A stretch of 64,000 bases of DNA from Pleurocapsa sp. PCC 7319 (GTDB taxonomy: Bacteria; Cyanobacteriota; Cyanobacteriia; Cyanobacteriales; Xenococcaceae): positions 2,256,211 to 2,320,210 of the forward strand of contig NZ_KB235922.1 of the NCBI RefSeq assembly GCF_000332195.1. The letters run 5' to 3'. A model generated the notes under the pieces. It did no database searches and was not told the DNA's origin. It saw only the letters and a list, made by a program, of their open reading frames with translations. This document shows, in pieces, positions 25,346 to 35,389 of this stretch (the first letter of the stretch is position 1; each line of letters starts with the position of its first letter). Made by a program: the position numbers and the translations under genes.

Positions 25346-27894
25346 GATTTAAAGGTACTGAATACAAAAAAATATCTGCTTTCTCAAACAATAAGATTAC
25401 TAGTAAATTCCGCTCTAGTAAATTCCGATATCGTTATTTATGCTTATGTCTTACTGTAATATTGTGTATAACTATACCATTATTTATACCTAAAACAATT
25501 GGCGCAGAAGTATCTTCAACATCATCTCAATCAAATATTTTGTTAGATCGAGCCGATAATGCTTATGCTTCTGGCAATTATCAAGAAGCTATTTCTATTT
25601 GGTTGAAAGTAGTCAAAGAGCAAAAACCTAAATCGAATCAACTGGCTACTGTATATGCAAATTTAGCCTCTATATACTGGCATACAGGAAAGGCGGGGGA
25701 AGCAGTAAAATATTGGCAAGAATCGCTCAAAATTTATCGGGAGATAAAAACTAATAAATTCGATGAGAAAATAGCAGCAACTCTTGTCGATACGGCAAGA
25801 GCTTACAACGATCTCGGACAGCCCCGCTTTTCAATTCCTTTATTAACTGAGGCTATCTCCATTGCTAAAAATAAAGAATTGAACAGAGTTGAGAATATGG
25901 GTTATTTAACTTTGGGGAATGCCTACACAATTCAGGGTGATTACAGCCCAGCTATTAATGCTTATAAAAACAGTTTGAAGGGTATTGATCGCGTAGATAA
26001 TGATTTACCAATTGTAGTTTGGAATAATCTTAGTAAAGGTTATCAACAACAAGCATTAATTACTCGACAAAAAGCGATCGCCGCTGAAACTGAAGAAGAT
26101 TTATCGGCAGATAAACTATGGCAACAGGTAAAAAGCGATCGCGCTTCAGCTTGGCAAGCAGCTAAAAAAGCAACTGAGATTAGAGTAAACAGTAAATCTA
26201 TGGAGCGAGTAGAAGCTCTACTGCAAAGAGCTAAAATAGCTCAAGATGATGCTGATAAGTCCTCTGATGTGGTGGATAGTTTACTCAAAGCAGAAGTTAT
26301 CTTGTCAGCTCTGCCAGATTCTCATCATAAGGTCTATGCTTTGATTGAATTGAGTGAGTTAACTAATAATTATGATTTGAGATCGAAGAAAATATTAGAT
26401 TCTACGGTAAAAACGGCTCAGAAGATCGATAATCCTAAAGTTAGTTCCTCTGCTTATGGAGCTATGGGTAAATATTATGAGTCCCAGCAGCAATACGATA
26501 AAGCTTTATATTGGACGGAACAAGCACAATTTACCGCTCAACAGATACAAGCTCTAGATAGTCTTTATCAGTGGGATTGGCAGACAGCTAGGATTTACAA
26601 CGCCACAGGTAAAACAGAAGCAGCAATAGAGGCTTATGAACGAGCGATCGCTTCTTTGCAATCAATTAGAGCCAACACAACTCGATCTCAAGGCAATCCT
26701 TTATCTGAGTTTCAAAGCGATCTCGAACCTATTTATCGTGGTTTTATGCAATTACTATTGTCTAATAACTCTGATGAACGAAATCTTGAACTAGCACTAC
26801 AAACTAAAGATTTACTCTTGCTTAGTGAGTTAGAAGCTTTTTTTGAAGATGATTGTTTTGAACTTGAAACTTATAGTGAAACTGACAGACTAGCCTATCT
26901 AAAGAAAACTAATACGGCAGTTATTAATACAGTAATAATAGACAATAAAACCTATATGGTTTGGCAATTACCAAATGGTCAATTTAAAAAATATGCCTTA
27001 GATATTACTCAGCAAGAGCTTCAAAGACTAGTAAATCAATGGCGATTTGATTTGGAAAACAAAGAGAATGATAATTATTTAGCTTTATCTCAAAGACTCT
27101 ATGACTTGCTTTTTACGCCAGAGATTAAATCCTATCTAGAAACTTCAGAACTTAAAAATCTAATCTTTGTTAATGATGGAATATTACGGAATGTGCCAAT
27201 GGCTGCCCTCCATGATGGCGAGAAGTTTTTAGTAGAGGATTATACTATTGCCAATTCTTTGGGTTTGAACATACAAATTAAACAGCCTCAACCTAAGATA
27301 GAAAAGGCTTTGGCGTTTGGTTTGACAGTAGGGGTTAATAATTTTCCGACCCTGCCATATGTCAAACAAGAGATCGAACAGTTGGGTAAACTTGCCGATG
27401 AAAAAGGCTTTTTGAACGAAGAATTTACCAAAAGTAGTTTTAAACAGCAAATAGAATCAAACAAATCATCGCTAGTTCATATTGCTACTCACGGGCGATT
27501 TGGTGGAAATCGCGAAAATACTTTTTTACAGGCATATCGCAGTCAGATCGATTTGCAGGAATTAGAAGAGATATTAAGCACTCACAGTCTTAATTTTCCC
27601 AGCTACCCTATTCAATTATTGGTTCTAAGTGCCTGTGACACCGCAGCAGGCGATCCCCAATCTACTTTGGGAATGTCAGGAGTAGCTTCTAGATCGGGAA
27701 TTAAAAATGTTTTGGGTAGTTTGTGGTCGGTTAATGATCGGCAGATAGTGACCCTAATTGATGCCTTTTACGATAATTGGATTGAAGATCGATTGCCCCT
27801 ACCAGATGCTTTACGACAAGCTCAACTAGATTTGATTAGCAGCCCTGATTATCATCCTAGCAACTGGTCTAGCATGATCTTGTTTCAAAAATAA
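25339..27894 (+). CDS. TPR-CHAT domain protein (caspase-like protease fold)
   Basis: 851 residues. A membrane helix or uncleaved signal lies at about 34-52. TPR repeats follow from about residue 60 to 470 (ANLASIYWHTGKAGEAVKYW, LTLGNAYTIQGDYSPAINAY), then the C-terminal CHAT domain (about 560-851). The catalytic pair is visible: His in LVHIATHGRFGG and Cys in LVLSACDTAAGD, followed by GVASRSGIKNVLGSLWSVND. CHAT proteins are caspase/separase-like proteases, some acting in defence or regulated proteolysis. Here it is linked with DUF928, a CHASE2 kinase and a two-partner secretion pair, a known cyanobacterial neighbourhood. Confidence 0.85.
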   Translation: MKRFKGTEYKKISAFSNNKITSKFRSSKFRYRYLCLCLTVILCITIPLFIPKTIGAEVSSTSSQSNILLDRADNAYASGNYQEAISIWLKVVKEQKPKSNQLATVYANLASIYWHTGKAGEAVKYWQESLKIYREIKTNKFDEKIAATLVDTARAYNDLGQPRFSIPLLTEAISIAKNKELNRVENMGYLTLGNAYTIQGDYSPAINAYKNSLKGIDRVDNDLPIVVWNNLSKGYQQQALITRQKAIAAETEEDLSADKLWQQVKSDRASAWQAAKKATEIRVNSKSMERVEALLQRAKIAQDDADKSSDVVDSLLKAEVILSALPDSHHKVYALIELSELTNNYDLRSKKILDSTVKTAQKIDNPKVSSSAYGAMGKYYESQQQYDKALYWTEQAQFTAQQIQALDSLYQWDWQTARIYNATGKTEAAIEAYERAIASLQSIRANTTRSQGNPLSEFQSDLEPIYRGFMQLLLSNNSDERNLELALQTKDLLLLSELEAFFEDDCFELETYSETDRLAYLKKTNTAVINTVIIDNKTYMVWQLPNGQFKKYALDITQQELQRLVNQWRFDLENKENDNYLALSQRLYDLLFTPEIKSYLETSELKNLIFVNDGILRNVPMAALHDGEKFLVEDYTIANSLGLNIQIKQPQPKIEKALAFGLTVGVNNFPTLPYVKQEIEQLGKLADEKGFLNEEFTKSSFKQQIESNKSSLVHIATHGRFGGNRENTFLQAYRSQIDLQELEEILSTHSLNFPSYPIQLLVLSACDTAAGDPQSTLGMSGVASRSGIKNVLGSLWSVNDRQIVTLIDAFYDNWIEDRLPLPDALRQAQLDLISSPDYHPSNWSSMILFQK

Positions 27895-27935
27895 TTTTAA
27901 CAGTCTCTATTTTAAAATTGCCCAAATTGCAGTCG

Positions 27936-29270
27936 TCAAATAACTTTCATTTTTAAGTCGCTTGGAAGTATTACTATACCGTGACGTTTTGGTCTAATAG
28001 GTCTGGGATCGATTAGCTCTAGTCTGAAATTAGCCACAATTGTAGCTAATACCAACTTCATTTCATATTGGGCTAAACTAGCTCCAAGACAACGGCATTG
28101 CCCCCCACCAAAAGGTAAAAATTCGTATGTCGAATATTGTTTTTTTAGAAAACGCTCTGGTCTAAACTTGTTTGGTTCTGGATAAACCGCCTTTCTCCGA
28201 TGAGCTAAGTAAATTGAGACATCAATTCCTGTTCCAGGTTCGAGATAATATCCATCAATTTCAATTGGTTTCTTAACAGTCCGAGCAAAAGTACTTAAGG
28301 CAGGAGGGTTGATTCGTAGAGTTTCATTACATACAGCTTCTAAATAAGGTAATCTGGCGATTTCCATTGGTTTTGTAAAGTCAGCACTAGAATTTAGCTC
28401 GTTTGAAACTTGTTCTCGAACTCCTAGAATATAATGAATCCAGTAAAGCATCCAAGACATTGCTGCTGCTGCCGTTTCAAACCCAGCAAAAATTAGAGTT
28501 AGTAATGCATCTCGGATTTCTTTATCGCTCATTGACTGACCGTTTTCATCGCTGCTAGTTGCTAGTAATGAGAGAAGATCGTATTTCTGACGCTCTTTCT
28601 GGTTTCGTCGCCAGGCAATTTCGCTATAAATTAAAGAATCGAGTTTCTGCTGTAAATGTCTTACTTTTCCCCAAAGACCAAGTTCTTGCTCCAACAGAAC
28701 AGGAAAAAACCGCGCAGTCAATAAGTATGAAGCCAATATAGGAGAGTCAAACAACTCAAACAGGCTGATGAGGGTTTGCTTGATTTGCTCGCGTATGAGG
28801 TAATTATCTGAGCCAAAAACTTCCTCTAAAATAACTTCTAGAGATATCCTTTTCATCACCTGACGAACATCAAACGCACTACCAGGAACTAGATTACCGA
28901 TAATTTTCTGCGTAATAGCGATTATATTTTGCCCGCAAGTATTCAAGCTGGCTCTATGCCAATTAGGAATGATTAGCTTCCTTTGTCTTTGATGTTCGAG
29001 TTCTGGTAAGAAAATAAATGAACCATCTCCCAAGAGAGACTTAACTAGTTCGCTTTTTTGAGAGTAGCCTATAGTATCAGACGGCGCATTGAAAATAGTA
29101 CGGATAGCTTCAGGAGTACTAAAAGAAATTGTCGGAGGTAGTTTTTTTCCTCCCAGGGTAAAAGTTTCTCCATATTCTTCAGACCAGCGATCGAGCGAAC
29201 CGATTGGATCTAATAGTACTTGAGATAGCTGAATTAGGTAAGGAGATTTAGAACCTGGGGGTATAGACAT
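27936..29270 (-). CDS. Cytochrome P450
   Basis: 444 residues of CYP110/CYP120 style. The I-helix oxygen motif is FAGFETAAAAMSW, the ExxR motif is in CNETLRINP, PERF is in KFRPERF, and the haem Cys is in LPFGGGQCRCLGASLA. It is a soluble form with no clear membrane anchor and needs ferredoxin or another reductase supplied elsewhere. CYP110-type enzymes oxidise fatty acids and alkanes, so it could tailor the lipid chain of the cluster product, but it lies among secretion genes and the link is only proximity. It converges with the CHAT gene. Confidence 0.85.
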   Translation of the reverse strand: MSIPPGSKSPYLIQLSQVLLDPIGSLDRWSEEYGETFTLGGKKLPPTISFSTPEAIRTIFNAPSDTIGYSQKSELVKSLLGDGSFIFLPELEHQRQRKLIIPNWHRASLNTCGQNIIAITQKIIGNLVPGSAFDVRQVMKRISLEVILEEVFGSDNYLIREQIKQTLISLFELFDSPILASYLLTARFFPVLLEQELGLWGKVRHLQQKLDSLIYSEIAWRRNQKERQKYDLLSLLATSSDENGQSMSDKEIRDALLTLIFAGFETAAAAMSWMLYWIHYILGVREQVSNELNSSADFTKPMEIARLPYLEAVCNETLRINPPALSTFARTVKKPIEIDGYYLEPGTGIDVSIYLAHRRKAVYPEPNKFRPERFLKKQYSTYEFLPFGGGQCRCLGASLAQYEMKLVLATIVANFRLELIDPRPIRPKRHGIVILPSDLKMKVI

Positions 29271-29545
29271 TAAGAACTAATAAATTACTCTAACTGATAA
29301 ACTTCAAACTTTATAACTTTAAACTGTACGATTAATAGGGCAATAAAGAATATAACTCTTTGTATTTGATACAGCAGACCAAAACTTATGTGAAATTATC
29401 TCCAAACTATTGATTTATCTCACATTAAAATTCTTAGCGAATTTAACTAATTTCACAGCCTAAAGCTGTGACTATATTATCTCAAACTTGACTGGGTTAT
29501 AGTCGAGCATCTTAATATAAGCCTAATGAAGTAAATAGCGACCTT

Positions 29546-32014
29546 ATGAAACTGAAGCAAACAAGATTATTTTATAAACAGCAATTGGTTAGGGTTGGGC
29601 AAGGACTATGTTTATCATCCTTAATGTTCTTTGCTCCTATTACGTCTGTAAAGGCTCAGATTACCCCAGATGGGTCGCTACCTACCTCAGTAGAACAACA
29701 AGGAGATAATGAATTGAATATCAACGGTGGGGAAAGAGAAGGAAACAATCTTTTCCATAGTTTTGAAGAGTTTTCTGTGCCAGAAGGAATTGAAGCGGTA
29801 TTTGAAAATGCGCCAGATATTGAGAATATTTTTACTCGCATTACTGGCGATACAGCCTCAAGCATAGACGGTATCCTCAGAACTCAAGGGGGAGCTAATT
29901 TCTTTCTGGTCAATCCTAACGGTATTGTCTTTGGCGAGAATGCGAGCTTAGATGTAGGTGGCTCGTTTATTGGCACAACTGCTAATAGTATTCAATTTGA
30001 GGATGGTGTTGAGTTTACAACCAATGACGGTGAAGAACAGCCAATTTTGACGGTAAGCGTTCCCATTGGATTACAGTTTGATGGTAATTCTGGTGCAATT
30101 ACAGTTAATGGCACTGGAAATCAAATTAATTCTGAGTCTCCTGTTGGATCTATAGAATTCAATCAGAGACCTAGCGGATTATCTGCACCATCAAATCAAA
30201 CATTTGCTTTAGTAGGCAATGGCGTGAATCTAAACGGAGGTGTAATCAGCACTATAGAAAACGGACAGATTTACTTAAATAGTATAAATTCTGGTTTAGT
30301 AGATATTAATCAATCTGAAGCTGGACTCACTTTGACCAGCGATAATGTAACTGAATATCAAGACATTAACCTAAATCAACAATCTTTAGTTGATACTAGT
30401 GGCGATCTTATAGGAAGCATTTTTCTAACAGGTAAGAACATTAATATACTGAATCAGTCTTTTGTATTGTCTCAAAATCAAGGTAATCTTTCAGATGCTT
30501 CACTGAACATTCAAGCATCTGAATTACTTACTGTTTCGGGACGTTCTCAAGAATCTGATGTTCGTAGCAGTATTCGCTCGGAAAATTTCAATTCTGGAGA
30601 AGGCGCAGATGTAAATATTTTTGCCGATCGAGTTACGTTTCAAAATGGAGCAAGAATAAGAACAAATTCTTTTAGTGAAGCTACAGGGGGTAATATAAAT
30701 GTCAATGCCACTAATTCAATTAGTTTCTCTGCTCCAAGTAGTTTGATTGCCACCACCTTTGCGGAGGGAAATGCGGGGGATATTAATTTATTAACTTCTG
30801 GGCTTTTAGTCGATGCTTCTGGAATCAGTTCTTCTACTAATGGAGCTGGAAATGGAGGAACATTAGAGATCAATGCTGATCTGGTTGAAATAATAGGAAC
30901 TTCCTCCACGGATAGAGCAAGTATATCATCGACTTCTTTTGCTGATGGCAACGCTGGAAATCTGATATTAAGTACTGATAAATTAAGGGTAATTGATGGA
31001 GCTTCATTATCTTCTTCTTCCTTTGCCAATGGTAATGCTGGCAATATAAATGTTGATGCCTCTGAATTAGTAGAGGTGAAAGGAACAGCTAGTAATCCCA
31101 GACAAATACAAACTAGTAATCCTCAAAGCACTATAAGAGCTGCTGTTCAATCTGTTCCCCCAGCGGCACAAAGAGCATTAGGATTACCTAGTATGCCTGG
31201 TGGTGATGGTGGAAATGTGACAATTAATACTACTCTTTTTGATATCGCTCAAGAGGGAGTTGTAACTGTGGAAAATCAAGGTACAGGCAACGGAGGAACA
31301 CTTTCAGTAGATGCCGAACAAATTAATTTGGCGGAAGCGGGGAGGATCACCGCTGCTACAGAATCAGGACTAGGAGGCGAAATTAATATTAAGACAGATA
31401 ATTTACAAATAGATTCTGGTAGTGATATTGCAGCCACGGCAGAGAACAATGGTGATGGAGGGAATATTATTATTAAAACTAATACTCTAATCGCAAAAAA
31501 AAACAGTGAAGTAACAGCTAACGCTTTTCAAGGCAGGGGAGGAAATTTGAATATTGATGCTGAAGGTTTATTTTTATTTGACTCCCCTGAAAACATCTTC
31601 TCTGCCAGTTCGGAATTAGGAATAGATGGCACAATTCAAATCAATACACCAGATATCAATCTTCAACGGGAATTAGAACAATCGGAACTAGAATTTTTTA
31701 ATGCCGAACAAGCGATCGCAAATAGCTGTCTAGCCCGTAGCAGTGGACAAGTAAGTTTTAATATTGGTGGCAGCGATGAATTTCCTAAAAACCCTAATTC
31801 CAACTACAGCGATGCTAATTTTTCTTTAACTGGTGTTGGTTCACTTCCTACTACCGATAAACAATCTCCATCAACTCAAGCAGATAATTCACAATACAAT
31901 CAATCGACAATCCCTGCTGAGAAAATGGTGGAAACAGGAGATGGCAGAATTCTTTTGGTAGCTGCGCCTCAAAAAGCAGAATCTATTTATTGTCACAGTG
32001 CTAAAGAGAAATAA
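29546..32014 (+). CDS. Two-partner secretion exoprotein (TpsA, filamentous haemagglutinin N-terminal domain)
   Basis: 822 residues. A signal peptide (LCLSSLMFFAPITSVKAQ) is followed by the TPS/haemagglutination activity domain (about 35-165) with the hallmark NPNGIVFGENASLDVGGSF. A long repetitive beta-helix with GNAGN/GNGGTL turns runs to about residue 700. A short tail has a Cys in ANSCLARSSGQ, as in many cyanobacterial S-layer-family exoproteins. It is exported through the TpsB pore encoded convergently at 32023-33702. Its target (adhesion, competition or matrix) cannot be told, and no toxin domain was seen. Confidence 0.85.
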   Translation: MKLKQTRLFYKQQLVRVGQGLCLSSLMFFAPITSVKAQITPDGSLPTSVEQQGDNELNINGGEREGNNLFHSFEEFSVPEGIEAVFENAPDIENIFTRITGDTASSIDGILRTQGGANFFLVNPNGIVFGENASLDVGGSFIGTTANSIQFEDGVEFTTNDGEEQPILTVSVPIGLQFDGNSGAITVNGTGNQINSESPVGSIEFNQRPSGLSAPSNQTFALVGNGVNLNGGVISTIENGQIYLNSINSGLVDINQSEAGLTLTSDNVTEYQDINLNQQSLVDTSGDLIGSIFLTGKNINILNQSFVLSQNQGNLSDASLNIQASELLTVSGRSQESDVRSSIRSENFNSGEGADVNIFADRVTFQNGARIRTNSFSEATGGNINVNATNSISFSAPSSLIATTFAEGNAGDINLLTSGLLVDASGISSSTNGAGNGGTLEINADLVEIIGTSSTDRASISSTSFADGNAGNLILSTDKLRVIDGASLSSSSFANGNAGNINVDASELVEVKGTASNPRQIQTSNPQSTIRAAVQSVPPAAQRALGLPSMPGGDGGNVTINTTLFDIAQEGVVTVENQGTGNGGTLSVDAEQINLAEAGRITAATESGLGGEINIKTDNLQIDSGSDIAATAENNGDGGNIIIKTNTLIAKKNSEVTANAFQGRGGNLNIDAEGLFLFDSPENIFSASSELGIDGTIQINTPDINLQRELEQSELEFFNAEQAIANSCLARSSGQVSFNIGGSDEFPKNPNSNYSDANFSLTGVGSLPTTDKQSPSTQADNSQYNQSTIPAEKMVETGDGRILLVAAPQKAESIYCHSAKEK

Positions 32015-32022
32015 TATTTTAT

Positions 32023-33702
32023 TCAAAAAGGTTGTACCTGAAGTGAAAAAGAAAAACCATTATCCTGTAGTGAATTACCGCGATCGCTAGTATTAATTAA
32101 AGGAACGCCCCAATCTGCTCTTAAGGACAAAAACTCTTTAAATTGCCAGTCCAAACCTATGCCTAGGCTTGCTAACGCTTCGGATTCGTCGCTATTGTTG
32201 TCCCATACTGTTCCCCCATCAAAAAAGGGAACTAAATTTAATTTGCTCGAACCAATGCGATCGCCAATTAGAGGAAGATAAACTTCGACTGTTCCGACAA
32301 CAGCATTATCTCCTACTTCTTGGTTCTGACGATAGCCCCGCACCGTACCCACACCACCCAAGGTAAACTGCTCTAAAGGTAATAAGGAATCTGGAGATAG
32401 CTGTGTAACTAATCTTGTAACTAACAGTAAATCTTTATCCTGATTTAGTGCTTGTGTCCATTGTGCTTGACCCAGCCAGCTAAAAAACAGTCCATCAGGG
32501 GCATTATTATTAACCGTGGCATCAAAGGCATCTAAGCCAAAATTCAATTCAGAATTAACTCCAAATACCGAACTTGAAGACCGCTCAACCCAATCTCCAG
32601 TAAGTTTAAGAACTGAAGTTACTGACTTACCCTGTTGTGGACCATCAGTAAAAGAAAAAGGCTCGTTGTCTAAAACAAAAGTTTCGCTATTTTGCCTCTC
32701 AAAAGCTAAACCTACAGCTACTTCCCTGTTCGATTTATAGATAATCGGTTGGCGATACTGTAATGAAACCGTATCGGCTTCTGCCCGAATATCTGCTTCT
32801 TCAAAAGAATCCTCAATAATTTTGCTATCTCCATAGCGATATTCAAAGCTAAATGTTCCGTTGTTAGAAATTATGGGAATTCCGTAGCCGATTGAGTATG
32901 CATCAAATCCTTCAGTTAAATTATATTGAGCAAAAACGCGATCGCTAATCCCGATTAAATTTCTGTAGCCAGTTGACAATGTTCCCTGGAACTCACCTAC
33001 GCTGGGAGAACGATAGTTATCAAAACTTAACTTAGCCTCAAAAGGAGATGTTTCTTCTATTTCTACGATCAGAACACTTAGATTTGGTTGAGTACCTTTG
33101 ACTAACTCAGCTTCAATATTGGCAATAGAGGAATTGCGTTTTAATAGTTCTAATTCTTCTTCTATGTTATTAATATTCAAAGGAGAAGACCGATCTGAGT
33201 TAGATTCGCTTTTCGAGTCAGTATTTGATACTAAAGAATTTTGTGCTGAACTTATAAAAGAACGGACGTAATTTTCTTGAAGCTGTTTAAGTCCTTTTAT
33301 GCCAACATCTTCGAGCTTTCCCTCTACAACTCGTATATCAATAATGCCATCGACAATTTCTTGTTCTGGTATGAATGCTCCTGAAGTTATATAGCCTTTT
33401 GATACATATAGATCGGTAAGAGCTTCGGTAATATTTCTCAATTGGTTAAAGTCAAGATTTTTGCCGCGATAGGGCTTGATTATTTTTTCTATTTCCTTTT
33501 CCGAAAAAATAGTGTAGCCTTGTACTCTGATTTTCTTTACTGTGGCTGATGCGTTTGTATTATTTATATTGATAGCTGGTTGAGCTATGACTGGACTACA
33601 TGGCTCTATTGTAAAAGCGATCGCCAAAAGGGCAGCAACTTCGCCAATCAGTATTAATATTTTTACTACGTGTTGTCTAATTATCGCAATTTTTACTATC
33701 AT
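32023..33702 (-). CDS. TpsB outer-membrane transporter (ShlB/FhaC/HecB family)
   Basis: 559 residues. A signal sequence (LIGEVAALLAIAFTIEPCSP) is followed by a POTRA-type region (VKKIRVQGYTIFSEKEIEKI, then ITEALTDLYVSKGYITSGAF). A 16-strand barrel follows from about residue 225 with the family motif GGVGTVRGYRQNQEVGDNA and a final Phe (VQPF), as needed for BAM assembly. It forms the pore that exports the neighbouring TpsA. The two genes converge 9 bases apart rather than forming an operon, which is less usual. Confidence 0.85.
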   Translation of the reverse strand: MIVKIAIIRQHVVKILILIGEVAALLAIAFTIEPCSPVIAQPAININNTNASATVKKIRVQGYTIFSEKEIEKIIKPYRGKNLDFNQLRNITEALTDLYVSKGYITSGAFIPEQEIVDGIIDIRVVEGKLEDVGIKGLKQLQENYVRSFISSAQNSLVSNTDSKSESNSDRSSPLNINNIEEELELLKRNSSIANIEAELVKGTQPNLSVLIVEIEETSPFEAKLSFDNYRSPSVGEFQGTLSTGYRNLIGISDRVFAQYNLTEGFDAYSIGYGIPIISNNGTFSFEYRYGDSKIIEDSFEEADIRAEADTVSLQYRQPIIYKSNREVAVGLAFERQNSETFVLDNEPFSFTDGPQQGKSVTSVLKLTGDWVERSSSSVFGVNSELNFGLDAFDATVNNNAPDGLFFSWLGQAQWTQALNQDKDLLLVTRLVTQLSPDSLLPLEQFTLGGVGTVRGYRQNQEVGDNAVVGTVEVYLPLIGDRIGSSKLNLVPFFDGGTVWDNNSDESEALASLGIGLDWQFKEFLSLRADWGVPLINTSDRGNSLQDNGFSFSLQVQPF

Positions 33703-33775
33703 ATAAGATGTAATCTAAAGCACAATTCAACATTTTGTTAATCCCAAATAGCATACTTGATATTTGTTAATTTTC

Positions 33776-35137
33776 ATGAAAAATCTTCCTTCTGTACTAT
33801 TAATTGACGACGAAACTGGATTTCAAGAGGCATTTACTGAATCTTTGAAGGCAGAATCGAAAAAAAAACTTTTCCAACTGGAATTAGCTAGTTCGGGAAA
33901 GCAAGGATTAGCAATTATTAACAAGAATAATAAACAAGGAAGAAAAACTTTTGCCTTTATTGACATAATTCTTCCCGATCTTCAAGGAGATAAGTTGATT
34001 GAAGAAGTCGATCGGGAAAATAACAATACGAAAGGCATTTTAATCTCAGCTCATAAGAGCGATCTTGAACTAAAACAAATTACGAATAAGTATGATTGGC
34101 TTATAGATTCTATATCAAAACCTCTCAATAAAGATAAACTTAAAAATGCAGTCAACTCATTTATAGGCAATTCTGATCTTTCAACATTCAATTACGCATC
34201 TCTAGATCAAGGTACTGCTGAATTTTTGCTTCAAGAAACTAAAGAGATTAAGTCTCTTATGAAGCGAACTGTTGAAGGAATAATTGAAACAGGAGAAAGA
34301 TTGCAGCGAGTAAAACAAAGACTTCAGCATGGAGAATTCATGACATGGGTAGAGAATGAGATTAAATGCCATTATTCAACTGCTTTGCATTTCATGCGCG
34401 TGTGGGAAACTTTTGGCGAACAGAAAGAGCAAATTGCCGATGTAGGTATTAACGTTTCTGTTCTTTATTTGTTATCTGCACCGAGTATGCCAGAACAATT
34501 GCGTACTGAAATTGTGGAGATGGCGAAAGCAGGTAATCCAGTTTCTTTTGCCGAGGCAAAGCGTTTGAAAAAGGAATATACTGCGCGTGAAAGTAATGAT
34601 AGTTTGGCAGAAAAACAAGAATCTATCACTACTATTGATGTCACTGCTAATTCAGAATCTGCTCAACTTAAAACTTCTCAGCTTAAATCAAGTGAAAAAC
34701 AACAGATTGTAGGCATCATTCCTAAGGCAAAACCCGAACCAAAGTTTTGGAACTTGGGCAAACATCTGCTTTATTGTGGCTCGGCTCAAGATCCTGAATT
34801 TCGCGATATTTTACCAGAAACTGTTTCTTTAAATGTAGGATTTCCCGATTCTCAATTTTGGAGTAAAGAATTTCTTTTCACAGTTGATGCTAAATCTACA
34901 TTGATATTTCATTCTGTTTTTCAGGATTTAGATTTGGTTACTTTAAGAAATATTATTAAAAATAGTATTGAGCTTTGTACTGAATCTGAAGATAAAATAG
35001 TTTTTTCTTTTCTACCCTATCCTGAAATGCTAGTCCTCGCTGACAATCTTAAATGTCAGTGTTTTGTAGCTGAGAGTGATTTTAAACGGTGTCAAGATGT
35101 AGTTATTTTTTGGAAGAGCTTGCATAATCAAAGTTAG
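33776..35137 (+). CDS. Receiver domain fused to DUF3102-like and degenerate methylase-like domains
   Basis: About 453 residues from the ATG at 33776; an upstream TTG at 33764 is less likely. The receiver domain spans about 5-125, with SVLLIDDETGF and a phosphoacceptor Asp in FAFIDIILPDLQGD and Lys in SISKPLN. The middle (about 165-275: GERLQRVKQRLQHGEFMTWV) matches the DUF3102/ParB-associated helical domain of plasmid proteins. The C-terminal 130 residues start WNLGKHLLYCGSAQ, the entry of ParB-linked DNA modification methylases, but the catalytic DPPY is replaced by GFPDSQFW. So it is likely a regulated DNA-binding or SAM-fold protein without methylase activity. Confidence 0.6.
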   Translation: MKNLPSVLLIDDETGFQEAFTESLKAESKKKLFQLELASSGKQGLAIINKNNKQGRKTFAFIDIILPDLQGDKLIEEVDRENNNTKGILISAHKSDLELKQITNKYDWLIDSISKPLNKDKLKNAVNSFIGNSDLSTFNYASLDQGTAEFLLQETKEIKSLMKRTVEGIIETGERLQRVKQRLQHGEFMTWVENEIKCHYSTALHFMRVWETFGEQKEQIADVGINVSVLYLLSAPSMPEQLRTEIVEMAKAGNPVSFAEAKRLKKEYTARESNDSLAEKQESITTIDVTANSESAQLKTSQLKSSEKQQIVGIIPKAKPEPKFWNLGKHLLYCGSAQDPEFRDILPETVSLNVGFPDSQFWSKEFLFTVDAKSTLIFHSVFQDLDLVTLRNIIKNSIELCTESEDKIVFSFLPYPEMLVLADNLKCQCFVAESDFKRCQDVVIFWKSLHNQS

Positions 35138-35287
35138 AAATTTTCTAATTTTGCTGCTTCAATGTATGGCTTTGCTGGCTCGAAGTATGATTTTCTAACA
35201 AATGATCGCTAATTTAAAGTAAAGTTCGGCGTTGGTGAATTGAGGGATGATTTATTTAATGTGCGATTGCTAAATTGTGCGTTTCTG
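35138..35287. mobile_element. Spacer with a 60-bp IS1-family left-end remnant
   Basis: From 35228 to 35287 the sequence GGCGTTGGTGAATTGAGGGA and what follows matches the left ends of the IS1-family copies at 42549 and 60873. It is cut exactly where the next IS1 copy begins. No gene was seen. Confidence 0.55.
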
Positions 35288-35389
35288 GGCGTTGCTGAAT
35301 TAAGGGATGAATCGGTAGGGAATAGGCACGTCTTCAAATTTTAAGTAATGAATTAATAATTTGGCGTTGCACAACAAATGTATGATTGG

